14,449 nt of DNA from Victivallales bacterium (GTDB lineage: Bacteria > Verrucomicrobiota > Lentisphaeria > Victivallales > SZUA-371): positions 1-14,449 of the forward strand of contig JAQUZV010000026.1 in assembly GCA_028691155.1 (NCBI GenBank), given 5' to 3'. The notes under the pieces are model-generated. The model saw only the letters and a program-made list of their open reading frames with translations, had not been told where the DNA came from and ran no database searches. The translations under genes were made by a program, and so were the position numbers. Each line of letters starts with the position of its first letter. Within the stretch, counting starts at the first letter, position 1. Shown here in pieces: positions 7,360 to 13,598 of this stretch.

Positions 7360-8727
7360 CTATTCGTAGCGCAACGCCTCGATCGGGTCGAGCCGCGATG
7401 CCTTCCAGGCCGGATAGTAGCCGAAGATAATACCAACCGAGGCCGAAACCAGAAATGCCGCCAGAATGGCGGGAATGGAAGTGGCCACCGGCCAGTGGAG
7501 GGTCATGGCCACCAGCATGGCGCCACCGTGTCCCAGCAGAATGCCGATCAGCCCGCCGATCAGGCACAGCACGATGGCTTCCACCAGGAATTGCGTCAAA
7601 ATATCCCGCGACCGGGCGCCGACCGCCATGCGCAGGCCGATTTCCCGGGTTCGTTCGGTGACCGACACGAGCATGATGTTCATGATGCCGACCCCGCCGA
7701 CCATCAGCGAAATCATGGCCACACACAAGAGCAGATTGGTCATGAGTTTGGTGGTGGAGGACAAAGTATTGGTCATTTCCGTCATGTCGCGAATGATGAA
7801 GTCGTCGTCGCTGTCCGGGCGCAGGCGGTGCCGTTCCCGCAGCAGAATGGTGATCTGGTCGATGGCGGCGGGGATGGCTTCCGGGGATACGGCGGAGGCC
7901 AGAATCATATTGACGGAGGCGAGACGCAATGAGATCGGGCTGTCTTCGGCCTGGGTGCTGGACCGGGCCGGATAGAGGTCCGGGGTGGCGCTGTGGTAAA
8001 GAATGCCCCGGGTGGAGCCGGTGGTGGAATTCTTGCTGCTTTCCCCCTGGGTCGAGGCCGAAGAGGTGGTGCTGGAAATACGGTATTTGACGGTGGTCCA
8101 GGGGGCCAGAATGACGTCGTCCTGATCCTGCCCCACCATGTTGGCGCCCTTGGGCGCAAGTACGCCGATGACCCGGAACGTAATGCTTTTCAGCCGGATT
8201 TCCTGATTGACGGGGGATTCGTTGTCGAAGAGATTTTGAGCCACGGTCTTACCGATCAGACACACGCGGTTGCAGTTGAGAATATCGCGTTGGGAGATCG
8301 ACACCCCCTGTTCGATCCGGTTGCCGCGCACCTCCAGGTAGTCGGCGGTGGTGCCCATAATCTGCTGCGGCACCCAGTTGCGGTTGCCGCGCACCGCCTG
8401 GGCGCGCACCCAGACCAGGGGCGCCGCAGCCCGGATGGCGGGACACTCCTTGATGATGGCGGCGCAATCGTCCGGCGTCAGGTTTTTGGCCGAGCCCATA
8501 CCGCCGGAAACGCCGCCGGTATTGGTCATGCCGGGAAAAACCATCAACATATTGGCGCCCATGTTGGCGATCGATTTTTTCAGCGCTTCGGACGAGCCGG
8601 AACCGATTTCCATCATGGCGATTACCGAACCGACGCCGATGACGATTCCCAGCGTGGTAAGCATGGCCCGCATGGGATTGCGCGCCAGCGTCCGCAGGGC
8701 ATTGCCGACTACCGCGTATAACTTCAT
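7360..8727 (-). CDS. MacB-type ABC transporter permease
   Basis: 455 residues with the MacB layout: a first membrane helix at about 21-42 after the conserved ALRTLARNPMRAMLTTLGIVIGV start, a large periplasmic domain to about 315, then three helices at about 332-357, 380-402 and 418-440, ending in the family tail YYPAWKASRLDPIEALRYE. The coupling region VTERTREIGLRMAVGAR is at 356-372. Unlike E. coli MacB, the ATPase is a separate gene. Such permeases do not carry substrate through the membrane themselves but drive a TolC-type periplasmic conduit. A Ser/Thr-rich insert at about 218-262 (starting ISSTTSSASTQGESSKNS) interrupts the periplasmic domain, where the shorter family members have a turn. 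The start overlaps the ATPase stop by 4 bases (ATGA), with GGAGG six bases upstream inside the ATPase gene. Substrate unknown. Confidence 0.92.
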   Translation of the reverse strand: MKLYAVVGNALRTLARNPMRAMLTTLGIVIGVGSVIAMMEIGSGSSEALKKSIANMGANMLMVFPGMTNTGGVSGGMGSAKNLTPDDCAAIIKECPAIRAAAPLVWVRAQAVRGNRNWVPQQIMGTTADYLEVRGNRIEQGVSISQRDILNCNRVCLIGKTVAQNLFDNESPVNQEIRLKSITFRVIGVLAPKGANMVGQDQDDVILAPWTTVKYRISSTTSSASTQGESSKNSTTGSTRGILYHSATPDLYPARSSTQAEDSPISLRLASVNMILASAVSPEAIPAAIDQITILLRERHRLRPDSDDDFIIRDMTEMTNTLSSTTKLMTNLLLCVAMISLMVGGVGIMNIMLVSVTERTREIGLRMAVGARSRDILTQFLVEAIVLCLIGGLIGILLGHGGAMLVAMTLHWPVATSIPAILAAFLVSASVGIIFGYYPAWKASRLDPIEALRYE

Positions 8728-9431
8728 GCCTCACCTCCGGCAGGGCCGAAAACGCCGTCGACCACCACTCCGTCGCTGATGTGAATGACGCGTTGGGCGT
8801 GTTCGGCGACGTGGGAATCATGGGTGACCAGAATAATCGTGATTTTCTCGGTTCGGTTCAGTTCCTGAAACATGGCCAGCACTTCTTCGCTGGTATGCGA
8901 ATCCAGGTTGCCGGTCGGTTCGTCGGCGAACAACACCGGCGGATGGTTGATCAGCGCCCGGGCAATGGCCACGCGCTGCTGCTGGCCGCCGGAAAGCTGG
9001 GCCGGCACGTGTTCCATGCGGTCGGCCAGGCCCACCCGGGTCAGCATCGTTTCCGCCCGTTGCCGCGCTTCGCGATTGGAAAGCTGTCCGGCGGTATAGG
9101 CCAGGGGCATGGCCACGTTGTCGAGCGCGCTGGTACGGGCCAGCAGGTTGAAGTTCTGGAACACGAAGCCGATCTTGCGGTTGCGGATCATGGCGCGTCG
9201 ATCGGAGGACAAACGTGACACTTCTTCGCCGTCCAGCCAATATTCTCCGGAGGTCGGCCGGTCGAGGCAGCCGAGAATATTCATCAGCGTGCTTTTGCCG
9301 GAACCGGAAGCGCCCATCAGCGCCACCATCTCTCCACCCGCGATATCCAGGGAGATGCCCTTCAGCACCGGCACGTCGATATCACCGAGGTAATAGTCTT
9401 TATAAATATTTTTGAGAGTAATCAGCGCCAT
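8724..9431 (-). CDS. MacB/LolD-type ABC transporter ATP-binding protein
   Basis: 235 residues, a single nucleotide-binding domain. Walker A GASGSGKST at 40-48, Q-loop Q92 in GFVFQNFNLL, signature LSGGQ at 146-150, Walker B VLFADE at 166-171 with catalytic E171, D-loop NLD near 175-177 and switch histidine H204 in LVTHD. The GFVFQNFNLLARTSALDNVAMPL stretch is typical of the MacB/LolD/FtsE branch. It powers the permease encoded immediately downstream, with which it overlaps by 4 bases, in a mechanotransmission cycle. It begins 30 bases after the adaptor gene. Its own ribosome-binding site is weak (GGACGG), so it probably relies on translation of the upstream gene. Confidence 0.95.
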   Translation of the reverse strand: MALITLKNIYKDYYLGDIDVPVLKGISLDIAGGEMVALMGASGSGKSTLMNILGCLDRPTSGEYWLDGEEVSRLSSDRRAMIRNRKIGFVFQNFNLLARTSALDNVAMPLAYTAGQLSNREARQRAETMLTRVGLADRMEHVPAQLSGGQQQRVAIARALINHPPVLFADEPTGNLDSHTSEEVLAMFQELNRTEKITIILVTHDSHVAEHAQRVIHISDGVVVDGVFGPAGGEA

Positions 9432-9461
9432 AAACTGTTGCCGTCCGATTTTGGGGTTGCC

Positions 9462-10901
9462 TCAATGATGCGAGGCGCCGCCGGAACTGCTGCTCTTTTT
9501 ACCGTTGCGGCGTCGCGACGGCAGCTTGGGCAGGAACGGACTGGCGGCACCGGAAGCGATGGTTTCCGCGGTTTTGACCCCGGTGACGATCGGCAGATTC
9601 AGCGGCAGTTTGTCGCCGGAGACCTGGGTTACGCTGCCATTGGTGGGGCCGGTAATGACGGTAACCGGGTGGACGTAACCGTCGGCCGCCACCCAGAGGG
9701 TGCCGTAAGTCGGCTCGGCGACATGCCGATGGTTGTCGCCGGCGGATGCGGCGGCGGCCGGTGCGGATGCAACGGTTTTATCCCCGGCTTTTTTGGTGTC
9801 GGCCGCGGTTTTTCCGGTGTCGGCTTTTTTCGCCTCGGCTTTGGTTTGGCGGACGATTTCCGGATCGACCATTCCTTCTTCCGGCGTCCAACGCAGCGCC
9901 GCATTGGCCACATAGGTAATGTCGTGTTGGTTGCTCAGTTCGAACTGGACATTGGCGCTGAGGTAGGGCAGCAGCCGTCCGCTGGCATTATCGGTTTTCA
10001 CTTCCACAATATAAGTGACCACGTTGGATGACAGCGAGGCGTTGAGACGAATTTTCCCGACTTCGCCGACGAACGTTTCCCCGGGAAAAGCGTCGACTGT
10101 GAACGTTACCGGCTGGCTCACATAAATTTTCCCGATATCCGCTTCGTTGACCGAGACCCACACCTCCATCTGCCTGAGATCCTTGGCCAGCAGAAACAGA
10201 CTGGGGGCGGACATGCTGGATACCACCGTCTGCCCCACATTGACCCGACGGTCGATGATGACCCCGTCCACCGGGGAAATAATGGTACAGTATTCAAGGT
10301 TTTTGTGATCGTAATCGGCGGCGGCCTGAGCCTGAAGCAGGGCCGCCTCGGCTTTTTTGATGGCGGCTTCGCAGACCGACCGACTGGCCAGATCCTGTTC
10401 GTAGGCCGCTTTGGCCGCGTCATAGGTGGAACGGGAAATAATACTCTGGGGCGCCAGTTTGCCGGCGCGTTCCCATTCCGGTTTGCTCTGCAGCAGTTTG
10501 GCTTCCACCTGCTGCAGATCCGCCCGGGCGCTCAGCAGTCCGGCCCGGGCCGCGGCCACTTCGGCTTTGGCCTTGGCCCATTCGGCCTGATAGAGGGCAT
10601 CGTCGATGTGGGCCAGCACGCAGCCCTTTTTGACCACGGAGCCGTAGTCGATCAGTTTGCCGGCGGCGTCGTGCCCGAACTCGGTGATTTTTCCGGCCAC
10701 CTGGGCGCCGACGTCAACCACTTCTTCCGGTTCGACGGTGCCGGTGGCGTTGATGGTGACCCGGAGGTCGCCGCGTTCGATTTTGGTCGTCAGATAGGAA
10801 ACATCCGGACGGATGTTTTTCTGGCGATACCAATAAAAACCCCCGGCGATCAGGGCAATGACCATTAGCGAAACCGTTATTCTCCACCACCATTTTCTCA
10901 T
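9462..10901 (-). CDS. MacA/HlyD-type periplasmic adaptor subunit
   Basis: 479 residues; a membrane fusion protein linking the MacB-type permease to an outer-membrane channel. Domains in order: a membrane anchor at about 8-25 (ITVSLMVIALIAGGFYWY), the first half of the lipoyl domain with VTINATGTVEPEEVVDVGAQVAG at 48-70, a helical hairpin at about 100-197 rich in Ala, Gln and Glu, the second lipoyl half with CTIISPVDGVIIDRRVNVGQTV at 205-226, then beta-barrel and membrane-proximal domains. A Lys/Ala-rich low-complexity linker at about 352-388 interrupts the membrane-proximal domain, and the C-terminus is a basic, Ser/Gly-rich tail ending in His-His; both exceed a standard MacA (about 370 residues). 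The ATG at 10901-10899 has GGGAG six bases upstream. First gene of the three-gene efflux operon. No TolC homologue is in the window. Confidence 0.92.
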   Translation of the reverse strand: MRKWWWRITVSLMVIALIAGGFYWYRQKNIRPDVSYLTTKIERGDLRVTINATGTVEPEEVVDVGAQVAGKITEFGHDAAGKLIDYGSVVKKGCVLAHIDDALYQAEWAKAKAEVAAARAGLLSARADLQQVEAKLLQSKPEWERAGKLAPQSIISRSTYDAAKAAYEQDLASRSVCEAAIKKAEAALLQAQAAADYDHKNLEYCTIISPVDGVIIDRRVNVGQTVVSSMSAPSLFLLAKDLRQMEVWVSVNEADIGKIYVSQPVTFTVDAFPGETFVGEVGKIRLNASLSSNVVTYIVEVKTDNASGRLLPYLSANVQFELSNQHDITYVANAALRWTPEEGMVDPEIVRQTKAEAKKADTGKTAADTKKAGDKTVASAPAAAASAGDNHRHVAEPTYGTLWVAADGYVHPVTVITGPTNGSVTQVSGDKLPLNLPIVTGVKTAETIASGAASPFLPKLPSRRRNGKKSSSSGGASHH

Positions 10902-10917
10902 GGTTTTCTCCCGTACC

Positions 10918-10930
10918 CCAAATTATTTGG
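10918..10930. promoter_or_regulatory. 13-base perfect palindrome, candidate operator for the efflux operon
   Basis: CCAAATTATTTGG: six-base half-sites CCAAAT and ATTTGG around one central base. It lies 17-29 bases upstream of the adaptor start codon, just before its GGGAG ribosome-binding site, where a bound regulator would block transcription elongation or a hairpin could affect translation. No regulator gene is next to it. Confidence 0.4.
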
Positions 10931-10973
10931 TCGTGATGTCGTGGCTCGGCTGTCCCCGGCATCCGCTGATAAA

Positions 10974-10992
10974 TTGACAATATAAGCACAAC
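10974..10992 (-). repeat. 19-base intergenic element, copy 2 (upstream of the macA-like gene)
   Basis: Read on the minus strand this is GTTGTGCTTATATTGTCAA, 18 of 19 identical to the plus-strand copy at 4202-4220. It is 73-91 bases upstream of the adaptor start and covers the best -10 box (TATATT). Both copies therefore overlie a core promoter element, each in a gap between genes. Confidence 0.5.
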
Positions 10993-11008
10993 CGTCATCA
11001 ACAATAAA
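10979..11008 (-). promoter_or_regulatory. Possible promoter for the efflux operon
   Basis: Minus strand: TATATT at 10984-10979 is a good -10 box (5 of 6). The best -35 at 18 bases is TTTATT at 11008-11003, only 3 of 6. Such a weak -35 would suit a promoter needing an activator, but the call could be wrong. Confidence 0.3.
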
Positions 11009-11063
11009 CCGCCTGTTTCGGAAAAACAAACCGGAAAGGTTGTTCGAAGGGACAATTTACGGC

Positions 11064-11095
11064 AAAAATGCAAGCCGGGTTGCTGTTTGCGGCTT
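11064..11095 (-). terminator. Possible rho-independent terminator after the tsaB operon
   Basis: On the minus strand a six-base stem AAGCCG/CGGCTT (11095-11090 with 11077-11072) encloses a 12-base loop and is followed, after GCA, by five T at 11068-11064. It lies 11 bases past the stop codon of the upstream gene. The loop is long and the T run short, so termination may be inefficient. Confidence 0.4.
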
Positions 11096-11105
11096 TCGGA
11101 CCGGT

Positions 11106-11822
11106 CTACCGGGTGGAGCCGGTCGCGGCGCGGTTCCGCTCCGCCATCTTTTCCTGCAGCAGCAGTTTGATTTCATAGGGGTAGTAACGGATGAACAGCG
11201 TCTTGTCGCCGGTAATGTAAAGGTCGGCGACGATTTTGTGGAGTGCCGTCGCGATTTCGGGATGTCGGGCCAGTTCTTTCCGGCATCTGGTTTTGGTCCA
11301 GGACGGGCTGAGTTCAAAGTCGCCGATCCGGCCGGCGTGAATGGTGAAGTCGATTTGGCCGTTGCGAATTTCCGGCTGCCAGACCAGATGACTGTTGAGA
11401 TACGAACCGAACGGGGTCCGGAACCGGACCCGATAGGAGTAATTGCAGGTGATCATGCCGTTGGCCAGCCGAATGTCGAATCCCTCCGGCCAGGCGACCG
11501 GTTCGGCGCCGAACATCGCCGCGGTTTGTTGCAGGATGATGGCCTGTTCGACCGCGGCATTGAACTCCCCGTCGGTCAACGTCATTTCGGCGGTCTGGCC
11601 GGGGGCGCTCTGAATAATCTGCATTATCAGCGGCTGGATTTTTTGACGCACCGCATTCTGATCCTGAGGCGAGGCGGTGATAATCCCCGGCGGCAACGGT
11701 GCTTCGCTGAACAGATTGGCGGCTACGTATACGGTGCCGCCGCCGAGCAGCAGCAGCAGCAAAGCCGCCGCCAGCAGGATGATCATCATGCAGCCGCGAA
11801 ATACGCTGTGTCCGAGTCCCAT
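11106..11822 (-). CDS. Single-pass membrane-anchored protein of unknown function
   Basis: 238 residues. A very hydrophobic, Leu-rich segment at about 12-36 (MMIILLAAALLLLLLGGGTV) follows a short N-terminus, so the remaining 200 residues should lie outside the cytoplasm. These show no catalytic motif I recognise. The middle, with LTDGEFNAAVEQAIIL and then beta-rich stretches such as GMITCNYSYRVRFRTPFGSYLN and GQIDFTIHAGRIGDFELS, vaguely recalls small anchored beta-sheet proteins of the YpmS/DUF2140 kind, but I would not assign it. The start ATG at 11822 has AGGAGG 7 bases upstream and comes 32 bases after tsaB, so the two are probably one transcript. The five AGC triplets at 11746-11760 encode part of the Leu run. 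Confidence 0.75.
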   Translation of the reverse strand: MGLGHSVFRGCMMIILLAAALLLLLLGGGTVYVAANLFSEAPLPPGIITASPQDQNAVRQKIQPLIMQIIQSAPGQTAEMTLTDGEFNAAVEQAIILQQTAAMFGAEPVAWPEGFDIRLANGMITCNYSYRVRFRTPFGSYLNSHLVWQPEIRNGQIDFTIHAGRIGDFELSPSWTKTRCRKELARHPEIATALHKIVADLYITGDKTLFIRYYPYEIKLLLQEKMAERNRAATGSTR

Positions 11823-11854
11823 GATGTTTTCCTCCTGTTGTTGCCCGCGGCGGT

Positions 11855-12535
11855 TTAAACGGCCGGTTGAGTGAATACCGCCTGCCGGACGTAAACCAGC
11901 TCGGTCAGGTCGTTGTTCCAGTTGTCCGACGGCAGCGTCAGCAACGTTGCCACCGGCAAATGCGGGAAAAATTCCACCCGTGCCGTCAGTTCCGGCGACA
12001 ACAGTTGGGTGATGGCGTCACGATTGGCTTCCGCCGCCGTAAGGTGTTGATAGCCGGACAGGGCCGCGGGCGCGGTAACCGCGTCGACCACAATGCTGCA
12101 CCCGTCGGCTTCCACTCCGGTGCCGGTGCGGCGCATCCCGAACAGCAACAGTTCCCGGTTGCGTCCGTCGAACAGCGCGGCCACGCTTTCGCCGGCGGCG
12201 GCCCGACTGCCGGCCGCCAATGCAAAAGCCGTCGGCAAGGTGCGGGCAACGCATTCGTGGTGACCGAAGATCAATCCTCCCACCAGCGCGGCGGCCAGTC
12301 GCAATCCGGTGAAACTGCCGGGCCCGGAACCAACGGTCCAGCGGGTTACGGCGGTCAGGTCGAGCTGATGCTCCCGGAGGCAATTTTCAATCCATTCGAG
12401 CAACAAAGCGGCACCGCGGCCGCGCATGGCGCGAAACGCGGAAAAGCAGACCGTCGTTTCGTCGATCGGCATAACCGCCAGAGCCGCTTCGGCTCCGGAG
12501 AGGTCCAATGCCGCGTGATATTGACACTGATTCAT
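11855..12535 (-). CDS. tsaB: tRNA threonylcarbamoyladenosine biosynthesis protein TsaB
   Basis: TsaB partners TsaD (and TsaE) in transferring threonylcarbamoyl to A37 of ANN-reading tRNAs. The ASKHA-fold hallmark VGSGPGSFTGLRLAAAL is at residues 68-84, preceded by the N-terminal strand HAALDLSGAEAALAVM at 7-22, which corresponds to the ILALDTS start of other TsaB proteins. The C-terminus TELVYVRQAVF matches the family end P-x-YVR. 226 residues is normal. I chose ATG 12535-12533 over an in-frame ATG at 12562: the shorter form starts right at the family's first strand, has GAGGA 11 bases upstream, and the promoter at 12571-12599 would place the longer start almost at the transcript's first base. 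TsaB lacks the catalytic residues of TsaD and acts as a scaffold. No other t6A gene is here. Confidence 0.93.
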   Translation of the reverse strand: MNQCQYHAALDLSGAEAALAVMPIDETTVCFSAFRAMRGRGAALLLEWIENCLREHQLDLTAVTRWTVGSGPGSFTGLRLAAALVGGLIFGHHECVARTLPTAFALAAGSRAAAGESVAALFDGRNRELLLFGMRRTGTGVEADGCSIVVDAVTAPAALSGYQHLTAAEANRDAITQLLSPELTARVEFFPHLPVATLLTLPSDNWNNDLTELVYVRQAVFTQPAV

Positions 12536-12570
12536 AACCGGGTAATTCCTCATTCTGATCAAGTTGATTT

Positions 12571-12599
12571 AATGTACCCCTGATGGCGGCATTTTTCAA
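12571..12599 (-). promoter_or_regulatory. tsaB: Promoter for tsaB
   Basis: Minus strand: TTGAAA at 12599-12594 (5 of 6), a 17-base spacer, and TACATT at 12576-12571 (4 of 6, keeping T1, A2 and T6). Transcription would start near 12564, about 30 bases before the chosen tsaB start. It supports the shorter TsaB. Confidence 0.55.
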
Positions 12600-12699
12600 C
12601 TGTCGGCCCTGCTTTCCGGCACTTATTGCGTTTTTCCGGCTATGCCGGAGGAGAGCGGCGGCGACTGGAACGAAATTGTTTTTTTTCCCCGGCTCCGCC

Positions 12700-12728
12700 T
12701 TGCTGTCGACGGCCCGGCGGACTATAGT
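12700..12728 (+). promoter_or_regulatory. Promoter for the Mpv17-like gene
   Basis: TTGCTG at 12700-12705, a 17-base spacer, and TATAGT at 12723-12728 (5 of 6). A start near 12735 gives a leader of about 36 bases to the ATG at 12771. A weak ribosome-binding site, CGGAG, lies 10 bases before the ATG. The divergent tsaB promoter is about 100 bases away, and between them lie a small hairpin (CCGGC/GCCGG at about 12638-12650) and a run of T. Confidence 0.5.
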
Positions 12729-12770
12729 TAACCGGCGACAATTTCTAACTATCATCGGAGTATACAGGCA

Positions 12771-13460
12771 ATGAAGAAAAGCGATTGGTGGGCTTTGGCG
12801 TATGCCGGCGGTTGTGCTGCGGCGGTGATCTGGTTTCCGTTCGGCATGCAGGACGGGAAAGTGGTCTGGGGGGCGTCCGGCGGCAACGGTATCAATAATT
12901 TCGGCGCGGTGACCCTGGCCCATCCTTTCATTATGGGATTCCTGAAGTTCGGATTGCTGGCCACGTTCGGAGAAATGATCAAGGCCCGGGGTAAAACCGG
13001 ATCGTATCGGGTCGACAGCCTGCCGGCTCGATTTCTGGTGTGGGGGCTTTACGGGCTGATGTTTTCGGTGGTGTTTCCGGTGTTCAGTCTGGGGGTGCGC
13101 GGTCTGGTCGAGAAGGGCTTGTGGTTCGGGAGCGTCGCGCCGGATGCGGGCGCGGGTGACAAATTGCTGCTGGCATTTTCCTGTTCGTTGTTCATCAATA
13201 TGATTTTTGCCTATCCGATGATGCTGTCCCACGAATGGTTCAATCAGGTGATTGCCAAACGGCGGCTGCTCGGCGGTGAGGCGTTCTTCGGTTCGCTCGA
13301 TAAACATGTCTGGGGGTCGTTCATTCCGTTTTCGGTGGTCTGGTTCTGGATTCCGGCGCATACGATCACCTTTTCGCTGCCCGGCGAATACCGTATCCTG
13401 ATGGCGGCGGTGCTGAGCGTGGCGCTGGGATTCCTGCTGACGTTTCGACCGAAGAAGTGA
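12771..13460 (+). CDS. Integral membrane protein, Mpv17/PMP22-like
   Basis: 229 residues with several hydrophobic segments at about 7-24, 48-68, 85-108, 133-152, 183-202 and 207-225. The second half follows the pattern of the Mpv17/PMP22 family: YPMMLSHEWFNQVIAKRR at 148-165 fits the family's G-P-x-x-H-x-W-Y-x-x-L stretch, and FIPFSVVWFWIPAHTITF (184-201) then LPGEYRILMAAVLSVALGFLL (203-223) fits the W-P-x-x-Q-x-x-N-F then V-P-x-x-x-R block. The eukaryotic members sit in peroxisomal or inner mitochondrial membranes and are thought to form or regulate channels; bacterial relatives have no established role. The match is by eye and would be weak in a search. It is transcribed alone, divergent from tsaB. 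Confidence 0.7.
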   Translation: MKKSDWWALAYAGGCAAAVIWFPFGMQDGKVVWGASGGNGINNFGAVTLAHPFIMGFLKFGLLATFGEMIKARGKTGSYRVDSLPARFLVWGLYGLMFSVVFPVFSLGVRGLVEKGLWFGSVAPDAGAGDKLLLAFSCSLFINMIFAYPMMLSHEWFNQVIAKRRLLGGEAFFGSLDKHVWGSFIPFSVVWFWIPAHTITFSLPGEYRILMAAVLSVALGFLLTFRPKK

Positions 13461-13508
13461 CACTGCGGACCCGCCGGAAAGGTTAGACGGCAACAAGGTT
13501 TCGAACTT

Positions 13509-13534
13509 CGGCGGCAATCATGGCATTGCCGCCG
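13509..13534 (+). other. Strong hairpin between two plus-strand genes
   Basis: A perfect ten-base stem, CGGCGGCAAT/ATTGCCGCCG, with a six-base loop CATGGC, 49 bases after the Mpv17-like stop and 65 bases before the nucleotidyltransferase start. The bases after it are A-rich, not T-rich, so on the plus strand it is not a standard intrinsic terminator; it could still shape mRNA ends or be a protein site. Confidence 0.5.
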
Positions 13535-13598
13535 GAAAAAATATCAATTACCGTGATGGTCGGGAGTGATCCCGAAGGAGAATTTTCAGGAAGAGTAA

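Larger units (their letters stand above)
10902..11105. other. Intergenic control region before the efflux operon
   Basis: These 204 bases hold, from right to left, the possible terminator of the upstream minus-strand gene (11064-11095), a weak promoter, the second copy of the 19-base element and a 13-base palindrome near the adaptor start. It is clearly more AT-rich than its neighbours from about 10965 to 11070. No gene or tRNA is visible in it. Confidence 0.6.

Noticed and set aside
11746..11760. Five AGC triplets as a possible variable repeat
   Set aside because: A short in-frame repeat encoding Leu in a membrane anchor; changes in number would not shift the frame and five copies are not unusual.
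12536..12562. A longer tsaB start
   Set aside because: It lies almost at the predicted transcript start and adds residues before the conserved first strand; the start at 12535 has GAGGA upstream.
12387..13517. A 376-codon minus-strand frame across tsaB's first codons and the Mpv17-like gene
   Set aside because: It is Arg/His/Gln-rich, typical of an antisense shadow, and spans two real genes and their promoters.
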